64,000 nucleotides of DNA from Anadara kagoshimensis. Its lineage: Eukaryota; Mollusca; Bivalvia; Arcoida; Arcidae. The translations under genes were made by a program, and so were the position numbers. The DNA lies in contig CM037874.1 of the NCBI GenBank assembly GCA_021292105.1, positions 30,184,300-30,248,299 of the forward strand. Direction: 5' to 3'. Positions 11,180 to 23,439 of the stretch are shown one piece after another (positions within the stretch are counted from its first letter, which is position 1; each line of letters opens with the position of its first letter). Below the pieces are notes generated by a model, which worked only from the letters and a program-made list of their open reading frames with translations, ran no database searches and was not told where the DNA came from.

Positions 11180-13676
11180 AAACAAGAGGCCCAATAGGGC
11201 CTGTACCGCTCACCTGGGCCGTTTACAGCACAAAAACACAATAAATACTACATTTAAGGAGCAATAACTCTGATGTGGATATTTAGATATTTATGAAACT
11301 TGCTACTCGCATCTGTGACCTTGACCTTCGAACCAATGACCATAATCTATATATTAAACTGATCATTGCACCAATACCAACAATATTCTAATATACATGC
11401 CTATACAAAAAGTTCATAGTTTTCGAGATAATGAATCTTTTTGGTATTGATTTGCAAATCTGACCTTGACCTTTTGACCCATGACCTTTTTCTATACATC
11501 AAAATGATCGTTATCTCAATACCTACAACATTCTAATATACATGCCTATACAAAAAGTTCATAGTTTTCAAGATAATGAACCATTTCAGTATTCTTTCGC
11601 ATCTGTGACCTTGACCTTTGAACCAATGACCTTAATCTATATATCAAAATGATTGTTACATCAATACTTACAACATTCTAATATACATGCCTATACAAAA
11701 AGTTTATAGTTTTCAAGATAATGAACCATTTTGGTATTGATTTGCTACTGTGACCTTGACCTTTGAACCAATGACCTTAATCTATATATCAAAATGATCG
11801 TTACATCAATACTTACAATATTCCAATATACATGCCTATACAAAGAGTTTATAGTTTTCAAGATAATGAACCATTTTGGTATGGACTTGCTACTGTGACC
11901 TTGACCTTTAGACCCATGACCTTTTTCTATACATGAAAATTATCGTTGTATCAATACCTACAACATTCTAATATACATGCCTATACAAAAAGTTCATAGT
12001 TTTCAAGATAATGAAACATTTCAGTATTCTTTCGCATCTGTGACCTTGACCTTTGAACCAATGACCTTAATCTAATATCAAAATGATCTTTACATCAATT
12101 CTAACAATATTCTAATATACATGCCTATACAAAAAGTTTATAGTTTTCAAGATAATGAACCATTTTGGTATTGATTTGCTACTGTGACCTTGACCTTTGG
12201 ACCCATGACCTTTTTCTATACATCATAATGATCGTTGTATCAATACCTACAATATTCTAATATATATTCTTATACAAAAAGTTCATAGTTTTCAAGATAA
12301 TGAACCATTTAAGTTTTCTTTCGCATATGTGACCTTGACCTTTGAACCAATGACCTTAATCTATATATCAAAATGATCGTTACATCAATACCAACAGCAT
12401 TCCAATATACATGCCTATACAAAAAGTTTATAGTTTTCGAGATAATGATTTTGGTATTGTTTTGCTACTGTGACCTTGACCTTTGGACCCATGACTTTTT
12501 TCTATACATCAAAATGATTGTTGTATCAATACCTACAACATTCTTATATACATGCCTATACAAAAAGTTCATAGTTTTCAAGATAATGAACCATTTGGGT
12601 ATTGATTTGCTACTGTGACCTTGACCTTAGGACCCATGACCTTTTTCTATACATCATAATGATCGTTGTATCAATACCTACAATATTCTCATATATATTC
12701 TTATACAAAAAGTTCATAGTTTTCAAGATAATGAACCATTTAAGTTTTCTTTCGCATCTGTGACCTTGACCTTTGAACCAATGACCTTAATCTATATATC
12801 AAAATGATCGTTACATCAATACCAACAGCATTCCAATATACATGCCTATACAAAAAGTTTATAGTTTTCGAGATAATTAATGATTTTGGTATTGTTTTGC
12901 TACTGTGACCTTGACCTTTGGACCCATGACCTTTTTCTATACATCAAAATGATTGTTGTATCAATACCTACAACATTCTAATATACATGCCCATACAAAA
13001 AGTTCATAGTTTTCAAGATAATGAACCATTTCAGTATTCTTTCGCATCTGTGACCTTGACCTTTGAACCAATGACCTCAATTTATATATCAAAATGATCG
13101 TTACATCAATACCAACAATATTCCAATATACATGCCTATACAAAAAGTTTATAGTTTTCGAGATAATAAATAATATTAGAACAGTAAAAAATTAGGTCAT
13201 GACCTTCATAATTGACCTTGACACCATTTTGAAGGTAATTACAAGAATATGTCAAAACTGAAAACCCCATGTCATTATCTGGTCATATAGTCAAGTTATA
13301 GCAATTTAAAAATATTTTACGATTTTTTCAAAATTAAACGCAAAAACGCGTAACCTATTTTTAAACCAAATTTTATGAAATGAACAAACTTAAAGGTTAA
13401 GACTATGTAGAATCCAAATATCACATCAGTTTTTGCCTCCAATGAGTGGTTCAACAGAAGAAGATTTTTTTAGGTTTTGTGTATTTTTAGTAACAGCGGC
13501 CATCTTGGATATTCGATCGCCATGATTTGAACAAACTATAGTTAGACTCTGTTAAGGACCTTCCATGGTTTCAGTTGGCCCAGTAGTTTCGGAGGAGAAG
13601 ATTAAAGTTTACTGACGCACGCACGCACGCCTCGCCATGCCATAAGCTCACATGGCCTTTGGCCAGGTGAGCTAAA
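11180..13676 (+). mobile_element. Non-autonomous Helitron/Helentron-like element with tandem-repeat core (copy 1)
   Basis: The left arm starts with a small hairpin (GAGGCCCAATAGGGCC) and then GCTCACCTGG. The right arm carries a GGCCTTTGGCC hairpin, then CCAGGTGAGC and CTAA (about 13650-13675). The subterminal GCTCACCTGG and CCAGGTGAGC are inverse of each other. A 3' hairpin followed by CTRR, plus a tandem-repeat core, matches non-autonomous Helitrons/Helentrons such as DINE-1 and the oyster pearl elements. The class is inferred from structure only. The same family lies inverted at 41545-43930. There is no coding capacity. Confidence 0.6.
11300..13170 (+). repeat. ~145-bp tandem array, about 13 monomers of two alternating types
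   Basis: The marker TGTGACCTTGACCTT recurs roughly every 145-147 bp from about 11313 to 13051. Type A monomers read ATCTGTGACC...GAACCAATGACC. Type B read CTACTGTGACC...GACCCATGACC. They mostly alternate, giving a ~290-bp higher-order dimer. Nearly every monomer holds TGACCTTGACCTTT, the reverse complement of AAAGGTCAAGGTCA. Confidence 0.85.
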
Positions 13677-14350
13677 AATGAAAAGATTCTACTCTGAGAT
13701 ACAATGTTAGTTATATCAAAGGAGAAAGTCTTTCAAAGCGTCCCAATAGTTTGAAGGTTGGCCAATTTAACACAAAAGCCATCACAGATTGAGTGTGTAT
13801 TTAAAACTTTTAAAAACATTAAGTATATAAGGTAATAAATTTTAATTTTAAAACGTTAAAAATTTAAAGAATTCTATTTCAATTTAAAAAAAAAAAAAAA
13901 AGATTAAGAAAAAAAATAAAAAACTATCTTTTTGGGACATCAGTATTTCAAGAACATCTTTCTATCTGTTAATGTAGTTTATAAGATTGTTTGCTATATA
14001 AGATTGTTGAGAGTTATGGGTGTGGTGTTATTGAATATATTCCACATAAGTGTATGTATATTATGCTGAATAATACATTTCAAGCTTAAAGTATGTTTTG
14101 TTAAAAAAACATGTATGCAAGTTATAACATTTAAAAAAAGTAAAATTCAGACAATTTTGCTCATTATTATTTAAACTTTTCCATCAGTTAAAAAGTTTAT
14201 TGACTACGTCGAATTCCAGAAAATTATATTTCCGGAACGGTCATCAGCATGCATATTTAAAATATCATTCAATATCAATTTTAAAGTTACATATTTTTTG
14301 TTCATTCTACATTTCAAAATAAATAACACTTACCACTTCTACATCTATTA
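13677..14350. other. No gene; AT-rich with A-tracts
   Basis: Contains an A-rich tract around 13885-13920 and nothing else recognisable. Confidence 0.5.
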
Positions 14351-14513
14351 TACAGTAAAACCTATCTTAAAGACCACCTTGATATAAGGAACACCTGTTT
14401 ATAATGGCCAGTAATATCCCTTTTGCTCTTTGATCATGTTATTATTTAAACCTGCCTACACACAAAGGCTACTTTTACTGGTTTGGTGGTCTTAAAAGAT
14501 GGATATGGCTGTA
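14351..14513. repeat. MITE, family C, copy 1
   Basis: The inverted ends TACAGTAAAACCTATC and GATATGGCTGTA are TA-flanked and suggest a Tc1/mariner-type MITE. Related copies lie at 24082-24262 and 35101-35288. The conserved inner motif is AAAGRCCACC. Confidence 0.6.
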
Positions 14514-14791
14514 TACCAAACACATTTTTCAATTTTAAAACTAATTGTCAGTTAGGATCTCTTAATAGTAGGTACACTTTTTATTTGCATTTAATGTTGA
14601 AAGGGCAATAATTCCCAGAAAAAAGCAAATCGGTTCTGGTTAGGGATAAGCGTTCTCCTATCAATGTTGATGTTTTTCAAAACGTTTCATAAAAAATTGT
14701 GCTTCATAGTTTTGGAGAATTACTCCCGACAAGAATAGACGGACGGACAGAAGTTTGAAAGGCGGGGAAAATAATTTCAATAAACATAGAG

Positions 14792-14985
14792 ATCCATGTT
14801 ACTTTAATTTACAATTTTGATTTCACACGTGGCAAGTGTAGCTTACTCAACTGGAGGTGCTTACCATGCCAGAGCAGTCGGCCAAATTTCGCTGGTGGAA
14901 GTTCACGTGTTTAACTTAATTTGCCAATTTCATAGTTTTTAATTTGCTTTGAGATTGTAGTTTGAACATGATTTTCATTTAAGTA
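14792..14985 (+). repeat. Dispersed repeat family R4, copy 1
   Basis: Diagnostic strings are TTTCACACGTGGC near the start, AGGTGCTTACC in the middle and GGTGGAAGTTCACGTGTYTAA near the end. The same order recurs at 27280-27490 and 51050-51235, and inverted at 50935-51060. No coding capacity is evident and the family is unknown to me. Confidence 0.6.
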
Positions 14986-15149
14986 GTCGATCAACGTTGA
15001 TAAATAAGCGAGTTTCAGGTTTCACTACTAGCTATAGACACTCGATTGTTTGGAACTTTGTACAATTAAATAAAGTTCTGTCTTGAATATTTCTGAGCCC
15101 ATGAATTATATTTCAGGCCAGGAATTCCTGTACTACATGGTTTAATAGA

Positions 15150-15394
15150 TACAAGTGAAAATCAATGATGGCATTATACGACAAGGCTCTTTATTGTGTC
15201 ACGCCTTTTTGTGACTTAGGACTTCATTTTTTTTTATTTTACACGAGAAAACAGTGACTTTCATTTCGTAGTGCCGAGTGTTTGGCGAAATAAGACACAA
15301 CCCACTTTCATGTCTTGGGTAGGGCCCGGTCGGAGTTCGAACCCACGACCTCCACCTACGGGGCAAGCACTCTACCAACTGAGCGGCGGTTAAC
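15150..15394 (-). mobile_element. tRNA-derived SINE, family A, 3'-truncated copy
   Basis: Read on the minus strand, the head begins near 15394 with an A-box-like GCTCAGTTGGTAGAGTG and a B box GTGGGTTCGAACTCC. The family body follows. It shares the TGACTTTCATTTCGTA block with the fuller copy at 22244-22573. Confidence 0.75.
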
Positions 15395-16970
15395 TCGATA
15401 GTAAGTTTTGGTTTGGTTGACTATCCGGAATACGTAGTTTTAGGTGGATAAAGGAATCACACCGTCTGTCCGCTCCATATTCTCAATGTCTATGGATGGA
15501 CTTTTATATAAAAATATACATAAAAATTCATCCCAGACCACAATCAAATTTGGCATACATGTTAACCAATATAAAACGACATACCAGATTAAGGTAAATA
15601 AGTCGAGGTCACCACGTCAAATTTTAGAAATAATATACCGGCAATATATTAAAAAAGGAGAGGGGTTTTACCTCACTGAAAGATATCTAGTTTTGAACCG
15701 GAAACAAAAAAAATCATGCAAATGTCTTACAGCAAATAATCTTTTGATCTCTTTCACAGCGTGAGTATGTTTAAACATAAATTTGTTAAAAATAAAAATC
15801 AGTAATAACACTTCTAAATATGTAACCTACATTAATTGTATTCGTATCTTATCTTTAATCATCGTTTCTTATTACATATACCTCGTAAAAACGTCTGAAA
15901 TTATGTGTTGATTTTTCTGTCGTGTGAATTACGACTATAATGCCTCGAGACTTACAGGTTGTGTTTCACTTATAACACGGTTAAATAAAGTGTCATATAA
16001 ATGTCACTTAAATTTATTGTAATCACATAATTAACTCAAACTGAAATAAGTCTAACACAAGCTGAATTAACAAAAAGGTTAATGTTGTTATTTATTTTAA
16101 TTTCAAACTTGACGAGTGTAGCTATTTTAGTGCTATTTCAGCACTTTATGTTTAACCTAAATGACAAATGTTAAATTTGGCAACTCAAAGCTTTGACACT
16201 TTTTGGAATTGTAATTTGGACTTAGGCTGGTATTATTTGCCTTTTGATTCGATGTATCCTGGGAATATTACTTGATCGTTTTACATTTAAATATGAATAT
16301 AATCTGTCCAGATATCTACATGAATAATACATCGTGTTCCTATTTTCTATTGTAGTTTTGTTTTTTTATTTCTCATTGCAGGTGCCTCTTAGTTATCAAG
16401 TTACGTTTTGATTTTGAAAATGTAAATAGATGTTGATTTTGCAACAACCAATCAAAATGCATTTAATCTAGTGACCTCGACTTGCTGATAGTACTTTAAA
16501 ATTGTATACAAAGATTTCTGCATGATAGTGTTTGTGGCTAGGAGCTCGATTCTGCAAGGAAGATTATTCCCGCAGCAATTTTCTTCTTTTATCCGTTTAT
16601 AACAAATATTCATTTTAAAATTATATTTTATATAAATTATACACTATACACTTTGAAAAAAATAATCCCAACAAACTTCTTACTTCAAATGCTTTGGAAC
16701 GAACAATCAATTTTGATTGTTTAAACTATTATAACAAAAATGGTAACTTGAAAGAAATATGAACGTTATGAAAATTATTACATGTAACAATACGGGAGTT
16801 TAACAATTTTATCTCCCTTGATTACTCTCTATGGTTAGAGGTAAGAAAGTGTACCGTCTGCAAGCCAGGGGGCATTCCCCTATTACCTACATAATGTGCT
16901 AGTATGAAACTTAGTATATGTAACACATATAAATGTATCTACATTATATTTTATTTTCTTAAAGTGTTTC
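15395..16970. other. No recognisable gene
   Basis: AT-rich. A 106-codon plus-strand frame at 15444-15764 has no motif and no gene-like context. Confidence 0.45.
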
Positions 16971-16973
16971 GTC

Positions 16974-17308
16974 TGAAAATAAATAAATAAATAAAAAATA
17001 AATGAATGAATAAATAAATAAATAAATAAGACTGAAAAGTAATTTTGACCCAATAAGTACCCACAATGTAATATTGAATTAAATGATTGATGCAAGGTTG
17101 AATTATAGATTATTTAAATAAATAAATAAATAAATACATTTTGAAACATGACCTAGAATGCCGCATCAATATGCACTTTGAATATTTTAAATCTTTATTT
17201 TATTTTTTATTTTTATTTATTCTTTTTTTACTTTTTTTTCATTGACACACAGTGAAAAAAATCATGTCATGTCTATCAATTAAATTTATTTATTTATTTA
17301 TTTATTCA
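16974..17308. repeat. AAAT/TTTA tetranucleotide microsatellites
   Basis: Three short tracts: (AAAT)n near 16976-17030, again at 17116-17136, and (TTTA)n at 17284-17306, separated by unique DNA. Confidence 0.85.
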
Positions 17309-18753
17309 TTTTAAATTTTATTTGAAAAGTAACTTTATAAGGTTACTTTAGTTAAAATGTTTGAAATAAATAGGGATTTTTTCTAAAAAGTAATGAATCG
17401 TTTACCATTTCATATGCCATTTTTTATGAAATCATAAAATACAGATATATTTTATAAATAAATAAAAAAATATGACAACCCCAAAAAAAAAACGGATAAA
17501 ATTATTGAAATCATAAAGATATTTAATGTTAAAGTTTATTTTATTTTTTTATTCACATTCTAAATACTTTTACAATATTCTCTGACATTCATACATTTCA
17601 TTTATCAGTTTATAGTTTGATATTATCTTGTATATCAGTGTATATTGACTAAGTTTGATGAAGTTTGTGTAATTGATTAAAACGATACTTGTAAATTCTT
17701 AATGTTATCGATGGATGCTGACCATAAAGGGGTTCATTTGTCGTTTGTCGGTACGTGTCATGTATTGAGTCATCCGGTAATGTTGACAGGTGTGCGGAAG
17801 TATGTGAATTACGGATACTAATTAACGGATTAAGACTTCAACACCTTAATCTTGGTAATACATTACGGGATAAACAATTCATCAACGAGAAACTTTTTAA
17901 TAAACAGTAATGTAACATGTAGATATGAGGAGCATCATATTTCTTGGAGCAAATATTGGGTAAGGGAAAGAATAAAATGTAATTGTAATCGCCATAGGTA
18001 CATCATAATTTTGGGTTCGTTTAATTAATTAAAATTAGTTAAATGTAATTCTGTCAAAGGCAATTATATACATGTATACAGAATACATCGATTCATTTTT
18101 CTCCGACATCGGCGTAAACTTTATATGTTTTGATACTATTTCAAGAAAAGAACAACTGATAAAGTTCTTCCACAAACTTGTATGTATTCAAGATTGTTTT
18201 TCTAGCTATAGACTGCCTATTAATAGTATCATATCTTTGTCCTTATAGCAAACGTAACCATTTTGTTTTATTTTTAAAGTTTAAAATGCTAAACAAAATA
18301 TATTAATTATACTTCTTTAATTTGGTTTATTCATTTTTATCATCTTTAAATTTTAACTGTTTTTTTAATTCTTGATAGTTTTAATTTCTAAAATATTAAA
18401 AAATACATATTTGAATTAAAGAAATATAAATTTATTAGTAAGAAAAAGTTTTGTCACATAAAATATATATTTATTCATGAATGAATTTAAATATATCCCA
18501 TTTACAGCAATGTATAACTATTTAAAAGCGTTACCAGCCTTAGACCTTTATTACGACTGCCCCCTCGATTGCAAATCACGTTCAATCGCGTCCAATCTCG
18601 TAAGGTCACGGGCCTTGCGCATGCGTAATAAACAATGTTAAACTCCTCTATTGAACTAATGGTCTACAAAAGCATATAATAATGCACGATATGTAACTTA
18701 AATTTTAATTTTCACATGTTCACCAATTAAAATGAAATTTATTTAGCTTTAAT
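17309..18753. other. No recognisable gene
   Basis: AT-rich, with stops in all frames. A slightly GC-richer patch at 18540-18620 holds no recognisable element. Confidence 0.5.
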
Positions 18754-18880
18754 TGCACCCACTGACTTGGCTGGTTTATTTTCAATTATGGTCATTTAAA
18801 AAAAATGTTTCAAATATGCACCCACTGACTTGGCTGGTTTATTTTTAAATTATGGTCATTTAAAAAAAATGTTTCAAATA
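18754..18880 (+). repeat. 63-bp tandem duplication
   Basis: Two copies beginning TGCACCCACTGACTTGGCTG start at 18754 and 18817 and are nearly identical. Confidence 0.9.
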
Positions 18881-19559
18881 TTTATAAGATATTTTTATAA
18901 TACTGGTACCAATACTTAATCAATTGTAGAGCACTAGGAAAGTAGCTCTCAAAGGTAACTGTCAAAGACGAGATCCTTACCAAAAAAATAACAATAACAA
19001 CTTCTTTGTTATATAATTTTTTATGGTTAATGCAAAAAAAATGAAAATTATAAATGACATCTATATTTACATTAATACAATATAATAACAAAAGTTATTA
19101 CAATTAATCAACATTATTTCTTTTAATAAATTCCAGTAAATCGGTCTTTTTTATTTTTAATTAATTTCCAATTTTTCGTCCAAATTTTCAACGTGTTCAA
19201 TCAACTCTGGTTTGTTTTTGTTTGTAACCTTTTCTGTCTCTATTTAATATAACCAGTTTTTGGAATTTTCAGACAAAAAAACTTTGCTTTGCACAAACGT
19301 TTCGAAATGCTCAAACATATTTTACTCGCTCAAAGATGTGAAATGCTGTAAATCCTTATCCAGATCTCGCCCGTCCAACGTTTTAAATTTATTTGATTGT
19401 AAATATCGTCGGTCTCGTATTGTTTTCCGAAATTGTATTACTCCTTGCTTTGTGATGCGGCTGAAGGTGTAATCAGCATCATAATCTTTAATTCCTATAA
19501 TGTTATTTATATTTTCTCTAATCTGAAAATATATAGATAGTAACTTTCGGCAATGAACC
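18881..19559. other. No recognisable gene
   Basis: AT-rich non-coding DNA leading into the next tandem repeat. Confidence 0.45.
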
Positions 19560-19561
19560 TG

Positions 19562-19838
19562 CATTTTGCAACAAATTCAGAAGTGAAGGTAACAATTATA
19601 AAAGTCAGTCTGGGGCTATACACGAATATGTAAGCCCCAATTATAGTATAGAAGACCTGCCACAGATGCAGAGGTGAAGGTAACCATTGAAGGTCCATCC
19701 GGGGCTATACACGAATATGTAAGCCCCAATTACAGTATGGAAGACCTGCAACAGATGCAGAGGTGAAGATAACCATTAAAGGTCCATCTGGGCTATAAAC
19801 GTATATGTAAGCCCCATTACAGTATAGAAGACAACAAC
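19562..19838 (+). repeat. ~89-bp tandem repeat, about three units
   Basis: GAAGACCTGCMACAGATGCAG recurs at 19651 and 19740, with a diverged third start near 19827. Each unit carries GGGGCTATACACGAATATGT and its GTAAGCCCC partner, so units can form a short hairpin. Confidence 0.85.
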
Positions 19839-20126
19839 GTTGAAGAGGCAATGTCTAATGTAAATATCGCTCACATAATAACAGTCGTTCTAAGCGAAGC
19901 AATGAATGTGACTTTAAATATGTTAAATGGTCAACTGTAAATTCGTGTACTATTCGTAGAATTTCATAGATCATAATAAATATATGCATTGCTTAAAAAT
20001 CTGGCATATTTATATATCAAAAGTAAGAAATATGGTGGAAATTTGTTATAAAAATTGTTATAAATTTTTTATGTAATTTTCAATTAATTTGCGATTTGTT
20101 AAAAAAGGGGATCAATCTATATATAC

Positions 20127-20331
20127 ACTGTAAACGTATTTATTTTCGCAGTGTACCAATTTTTGCTATTTCGCTGTCGTTTATTTTCCGCGAAAATTAA
20201 TACCAAGCCAAATTGTATTAATGCCTTCTGTGTTATAGTACAGATTTAATAACGCGAAAATGTAACTAGCAGATATGTCTTAATTGCATATACCTCGAAA
20301 ATAAATACACGTGAAATTGAATGTTTACAGT
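20127..20331. repeat. MITE with ACTGTAAAC ends
   Basis: The ends ACTGTAAAC...TATTTATTTTCG and the inverse CGAAAATAAATA...GTTTACAGT enclose about 205 bp of non-coding DNA. Confidence 0.65.
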
Positions 20332-20864
20332 ATTTATATCACAAGTCCAGTAATAAAACGTGTTTTGTCAGTTCAAATATTACATTGCAAAACGTGTTCT
20401 TGAAATGCATGTCAATCTTTTTCAGTGTTGCAACTATACAGAGTCTGTCTCATTACCACCACCACCACCACCATCTGAAGTGGTTAACGAGGCCACCCAA
20501 ACAAAAGAAAGCACGGTGAGAGGGAGGGTAGAAGATCCCAAAAATACAGAGTTTGTGGCAAGGATAGTTTAGAGGAAAGGGTGGGGTGTTTGGCACCCAA
20601 TTGTGACTATTGGGTGCATACATACTGTATTGGTATACATGTCAAAACTAGGACACCGTTGTGCAGAATTAAATATATGTGACCACACCACCCAGTCCAG
20701 GGCAATTAATCCAGGTAATCTACTGTTGCCCAAATTGCAAAAGGGAATTCTGTGACCTGACTGAATATCTATCATATCGTGCTGATTTTCAGCAAAAAAA
20801 AGGCTATGGCAGCAGTGTCAATACAATGTTTGACGAACTACGAGAAAGTGCATGTCGAGCAAAC
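20332..20864. other. Region before the satellite; short open frames, no recognised gene
   Basis: A short CAC run (about 20455-20472) gives a proline stretch in a 70-codon plus frame ending near 20572. Another plus frame (20679-20891) runs into the satellite. Neither has a recognisable domain. The first satellite unit continues an open frame from this region (GHRAVMFERDAIVKHTITED), so the unit may have been captured from coding sequence. Confidence 0.35.
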
Positions 20865-22156
20865 GTGTGGACATCGGGCTGTGATGTTTGAGAGAGATGC
20901 TATTGTCAAGCACACAATAACAGAGGACCACAGTGTGGACATCGGGCTGTGATGTTTGAGAGAGATGCTATTGTTAAGCACAAAATAACAGAAGACCACA
21001 GTGTGGACATCGGGCTGTGATGTTTGGGAGAGATGCTATTGTTAAGCACACAATAACAGAGGACCACAGTGTGGACATCGGGCTGTGATGTTTGAGAGAG
21101 ATGCTATTGTTAAGCACACAATAACAGAAGACCACATTGTGGACATCGAGCTGTGATGTTTGGGAGAGATGCTATTGTTAAGCACACAATAACAGAGGAC
21201 CACATTGTGGACATCGAGCTGTGATGTTTGGGAGAGATGCTATTGTTAAGCACACAATAACAGAAGACCACATTGTGGACATCGGGCTGTGATGTTCGAG
21301 AGAGATGCTATTGTTAAGCACACAATAACAGAAGACCACAGTGTTGACATCGGGCTGTGATGTTTCAGAGAGATGCTATTGTTAAGCACACAATAACAGA
21401 GGACCACATTGTGGACATCGGGCTGTGATGTTCGAGAGAGATGCTATTGTTAAGCACACAATAACAGAAGACCACATTGTGGACATCGGGCTGTGATGTT
21501 TGAGAGAGATGCTATTGTTAAGCACACAATAACAGAGGACCACATTGTGGACATCGAGCTGTGATGTTTGGGAGAGATGCTATTGTTAAGCACACAATAA
21601 CAGAAGACCACATTGTGGACATCGGGCTGTGATGTTCGAGAGAGATGCTATTGTTAAGCACACAATAACAGAAGACCACATTGTGGACATCGGGCTGTGA
21701 TGTTCGAGAGAGATGCTATTGTTAAGCACACAATAACAGAAGACCACAGTGTTGACATCGGGCTGTGATGTTTCAGAGAGATGCTATTGTTAAGCACACA
21801 ATAACAGAGGACCACATTGTGGACATCGGGCTGTGATGTTCGAGAGAGATGCTATTGTTAAGCACACAATAACAGAAGACCACATTGTGGACATCGGGCT
21901 GTGATGTTCGAGAGAGATGCTATTGTTAAGCACACAATAACAGAAGACCACATTGTGGACATCGGGCTGTGATGTTCGAGAGAGATGCTATTGTTAAGCA
22001 CACAATAACAGAGGACCACATTGTGGACATCGGGCTGTGATGTTCGAGAGAGATGCTATTGTTAAGCACACAATAACAGAAGACCACAGTGTGGACATCG
22101 GGCTGTGATGTTTGGGAGAGATGCTATTGTTAAGCACACAATAACAGAGGACCACA
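20865..22156 (+). repeat. 68-bp satellite, 19 units, no indels
   Basis: Units begin with (G/T)TGTGGACATCGGGCTGTG at 20865, 20933, 21001, 21069 and so on to 22089. Every checked start fits 20865 + 68n, and 19 x 68 = 1292 bp fills the array exactly. Variation is limited to a few sites, for example TTTGAG, TTTGGG, TTCGAG or TTTCAG before AGAGATGC, and GAGGACC or GAAGACC at the end. The rare GTGTTGACATC + TTTCAG variant recurs at units 8 and 14 with similar neighbours, which suggests block duplication of about six units. Confidence 0.97.
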
Positions 22157-22243
22157 GATATGCTTAAATTGCATCTGTTATGTACTGTGACATTAAAATA
22201 GCTACATTAAAAACATTTGAACATGAGAGAACTGCCGTTAGAA

Positions 22244-22573
22244 TGAGTGAGTGAGTAATGGTGTTTAACGTCCCAGTCAAAAATATTTCACTTATATCGA
22301 GACGTCGCCAGCTATAGGCGAAGATGCAGAAATTTTGCCTGTGCGTTGCGCTTATGGCATTATACAGCAGGGTTCTTTAGAGTGCCAAGCCGTGACACGG
22401 GACCTCGTTTATTTTAAGTTCCCATCCGAAAGAACCGTGACTTTCATTTCGTAATGCCGAGTGCTTGGCGAAAGAACAGTCACTACCCACTTTCAAGTCC
22501 CCGGCCGGGGATCGAACCCACGACCTCCCACTTACGGAGCGACCACTCTACCAACTGAGCTACCGCAGTGGTT
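22244..22573 (-). mobile_element. tRNA-derived SINE, family A, nearly full copy with 14-bp TSD
   Basis: Flanked by the direct repeat AACTGCCGTTAGAA at 22230-22243 and 22574-22587. On the minus strand the head starts at the right with GCTCAGTTGGTAGAGTGG (A box) and GTGGGTTCGATCCCC (B box). The body follows, and the 3' end is an ACTC-rich tail at the left. The clean duplication and good tRNA boxes point to a fairly young insertion mobilised by a LINE. Confidence 0.9.
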
Positions 22574-22747
22574 AACTGCCGTTAGAAAATTAATGCATAG
22601 TTTTTATTATTTTGCTCACCGTAGTGAGCTATCAAGTGCAATATGTGATTTGAACAGTTTTCTTTTGCATCACAAAATTAGTTAGTTTGATCCATTAAGA
22701 ACTAGTAAAACCCAGCAAAAAGGTATTAATTATGAACACAAACAATT

Positions 22748-22906
22748 TGTACGCGAAATCCAAAATGTTACGGTGCTACGGCTGATGCTGTCCGGGACGA
22801 CCTGCTGCAGGAAAAAAGAGATTTTGGAATGCTTTCCGTTATGACTGAGGAATCAACCGACGTATCAAATGCAAAAACTCTGATGCTGTATTTAAAGTGT
22901 GAGTAA
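22748..22906 (+). pseudogene. hAT-type transposase exon remnant
   Basis: A 52-codon open frame reads MLSVMTEESTDVSNAKTLML. This matches the (I/M)xDESTDxSxxKxL block found in hAT/DUF4371-type transposase proteins, here with the usual Asp replaced by Glu. The preceding CTRNPKCYGATADAV resembles the segment that normally comes before it. The frame ends at a perfect splice donor, GTGAGT (22899-22904). Near 23200 the string SAGCERSLS resembles the hAT C-terminal dimerisation motif but is cut off by another repeat. The rest of the gene is not seen. Confidence 0.5.
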
Positions 22907-23223
22907 AAATACCTCTAAAAGTTAGTCGAGAATTTAAATATTAGATTTTGAGGACAGCGTACTTATCTCCTGTTTTGAAATACTAGTAATTCAATCCGAA
23001 AAACTTGCTGTCAAAATCTGATGTGACATATTTATCACATGGAATGAATCAATCTAATAAGCCAACACTCTATAGTGACTAAATGACAGGGATTTCGTGT
23101 ATGAGTGGCCTCAATTCAAGGAAGGTATGGGCAGTAAATTTATTATTTAGTGACAAAGACTTAATGCAAAATTTTGAAAAAAGCCATTGTTATGTTCGTT
23201 CGTTCTGCTGGCTGTGAGAGGAG

Positions 23224-23356
23224 TTTGTCCTAATCTAGCATAAGTGCAAAATTCTATCCTCTCAATGTAAATAATTTCGTACAAATAATTTTTTTGGTAA
23301 ATAAGACTTTAGATATGTTTTACATGTTTTCTGGCTTTGATATTTCTGCCATTGTT
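23224..23356 (+). repeat. Dispersed repeat pair D1, copy 1
   Basis: TCCTAATCTAGCATAAGTG opens this block and a second at 24586-24716. The two match over about 130 bp in the same orientation. Non-coding. Confidence 0.75.
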
Positions 23357-23439
23357 TGTGTATAGGCGTACGTAAGTCCTAATTGACACCATTGTTTTCG
23401 GGGCTTAAGTTAATGCCCACGTGTACGCGCGACGCACTA

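Noticed and set aside
15444..15764. 106-codon plus-strand frame
   Set aside because: No motif, no splice or promoter context, and composition like the surrounding DNA.
20865..22156. CRISPR-like array
   Set aside because: Units are contiguous 68-bp repeats with no unique spacers, in eukaryotic repeat-rich DNA: a satellite.
22500..22573. tRNA gene on the minus strand
   Set aside because: A and B boxes are present but there is no closed acceptor stem, and the sequence is the head of a SINE with a target-site duplication. The same applies at 15340-15394, 28940-28996, 30985-31067 and 44440-44512.
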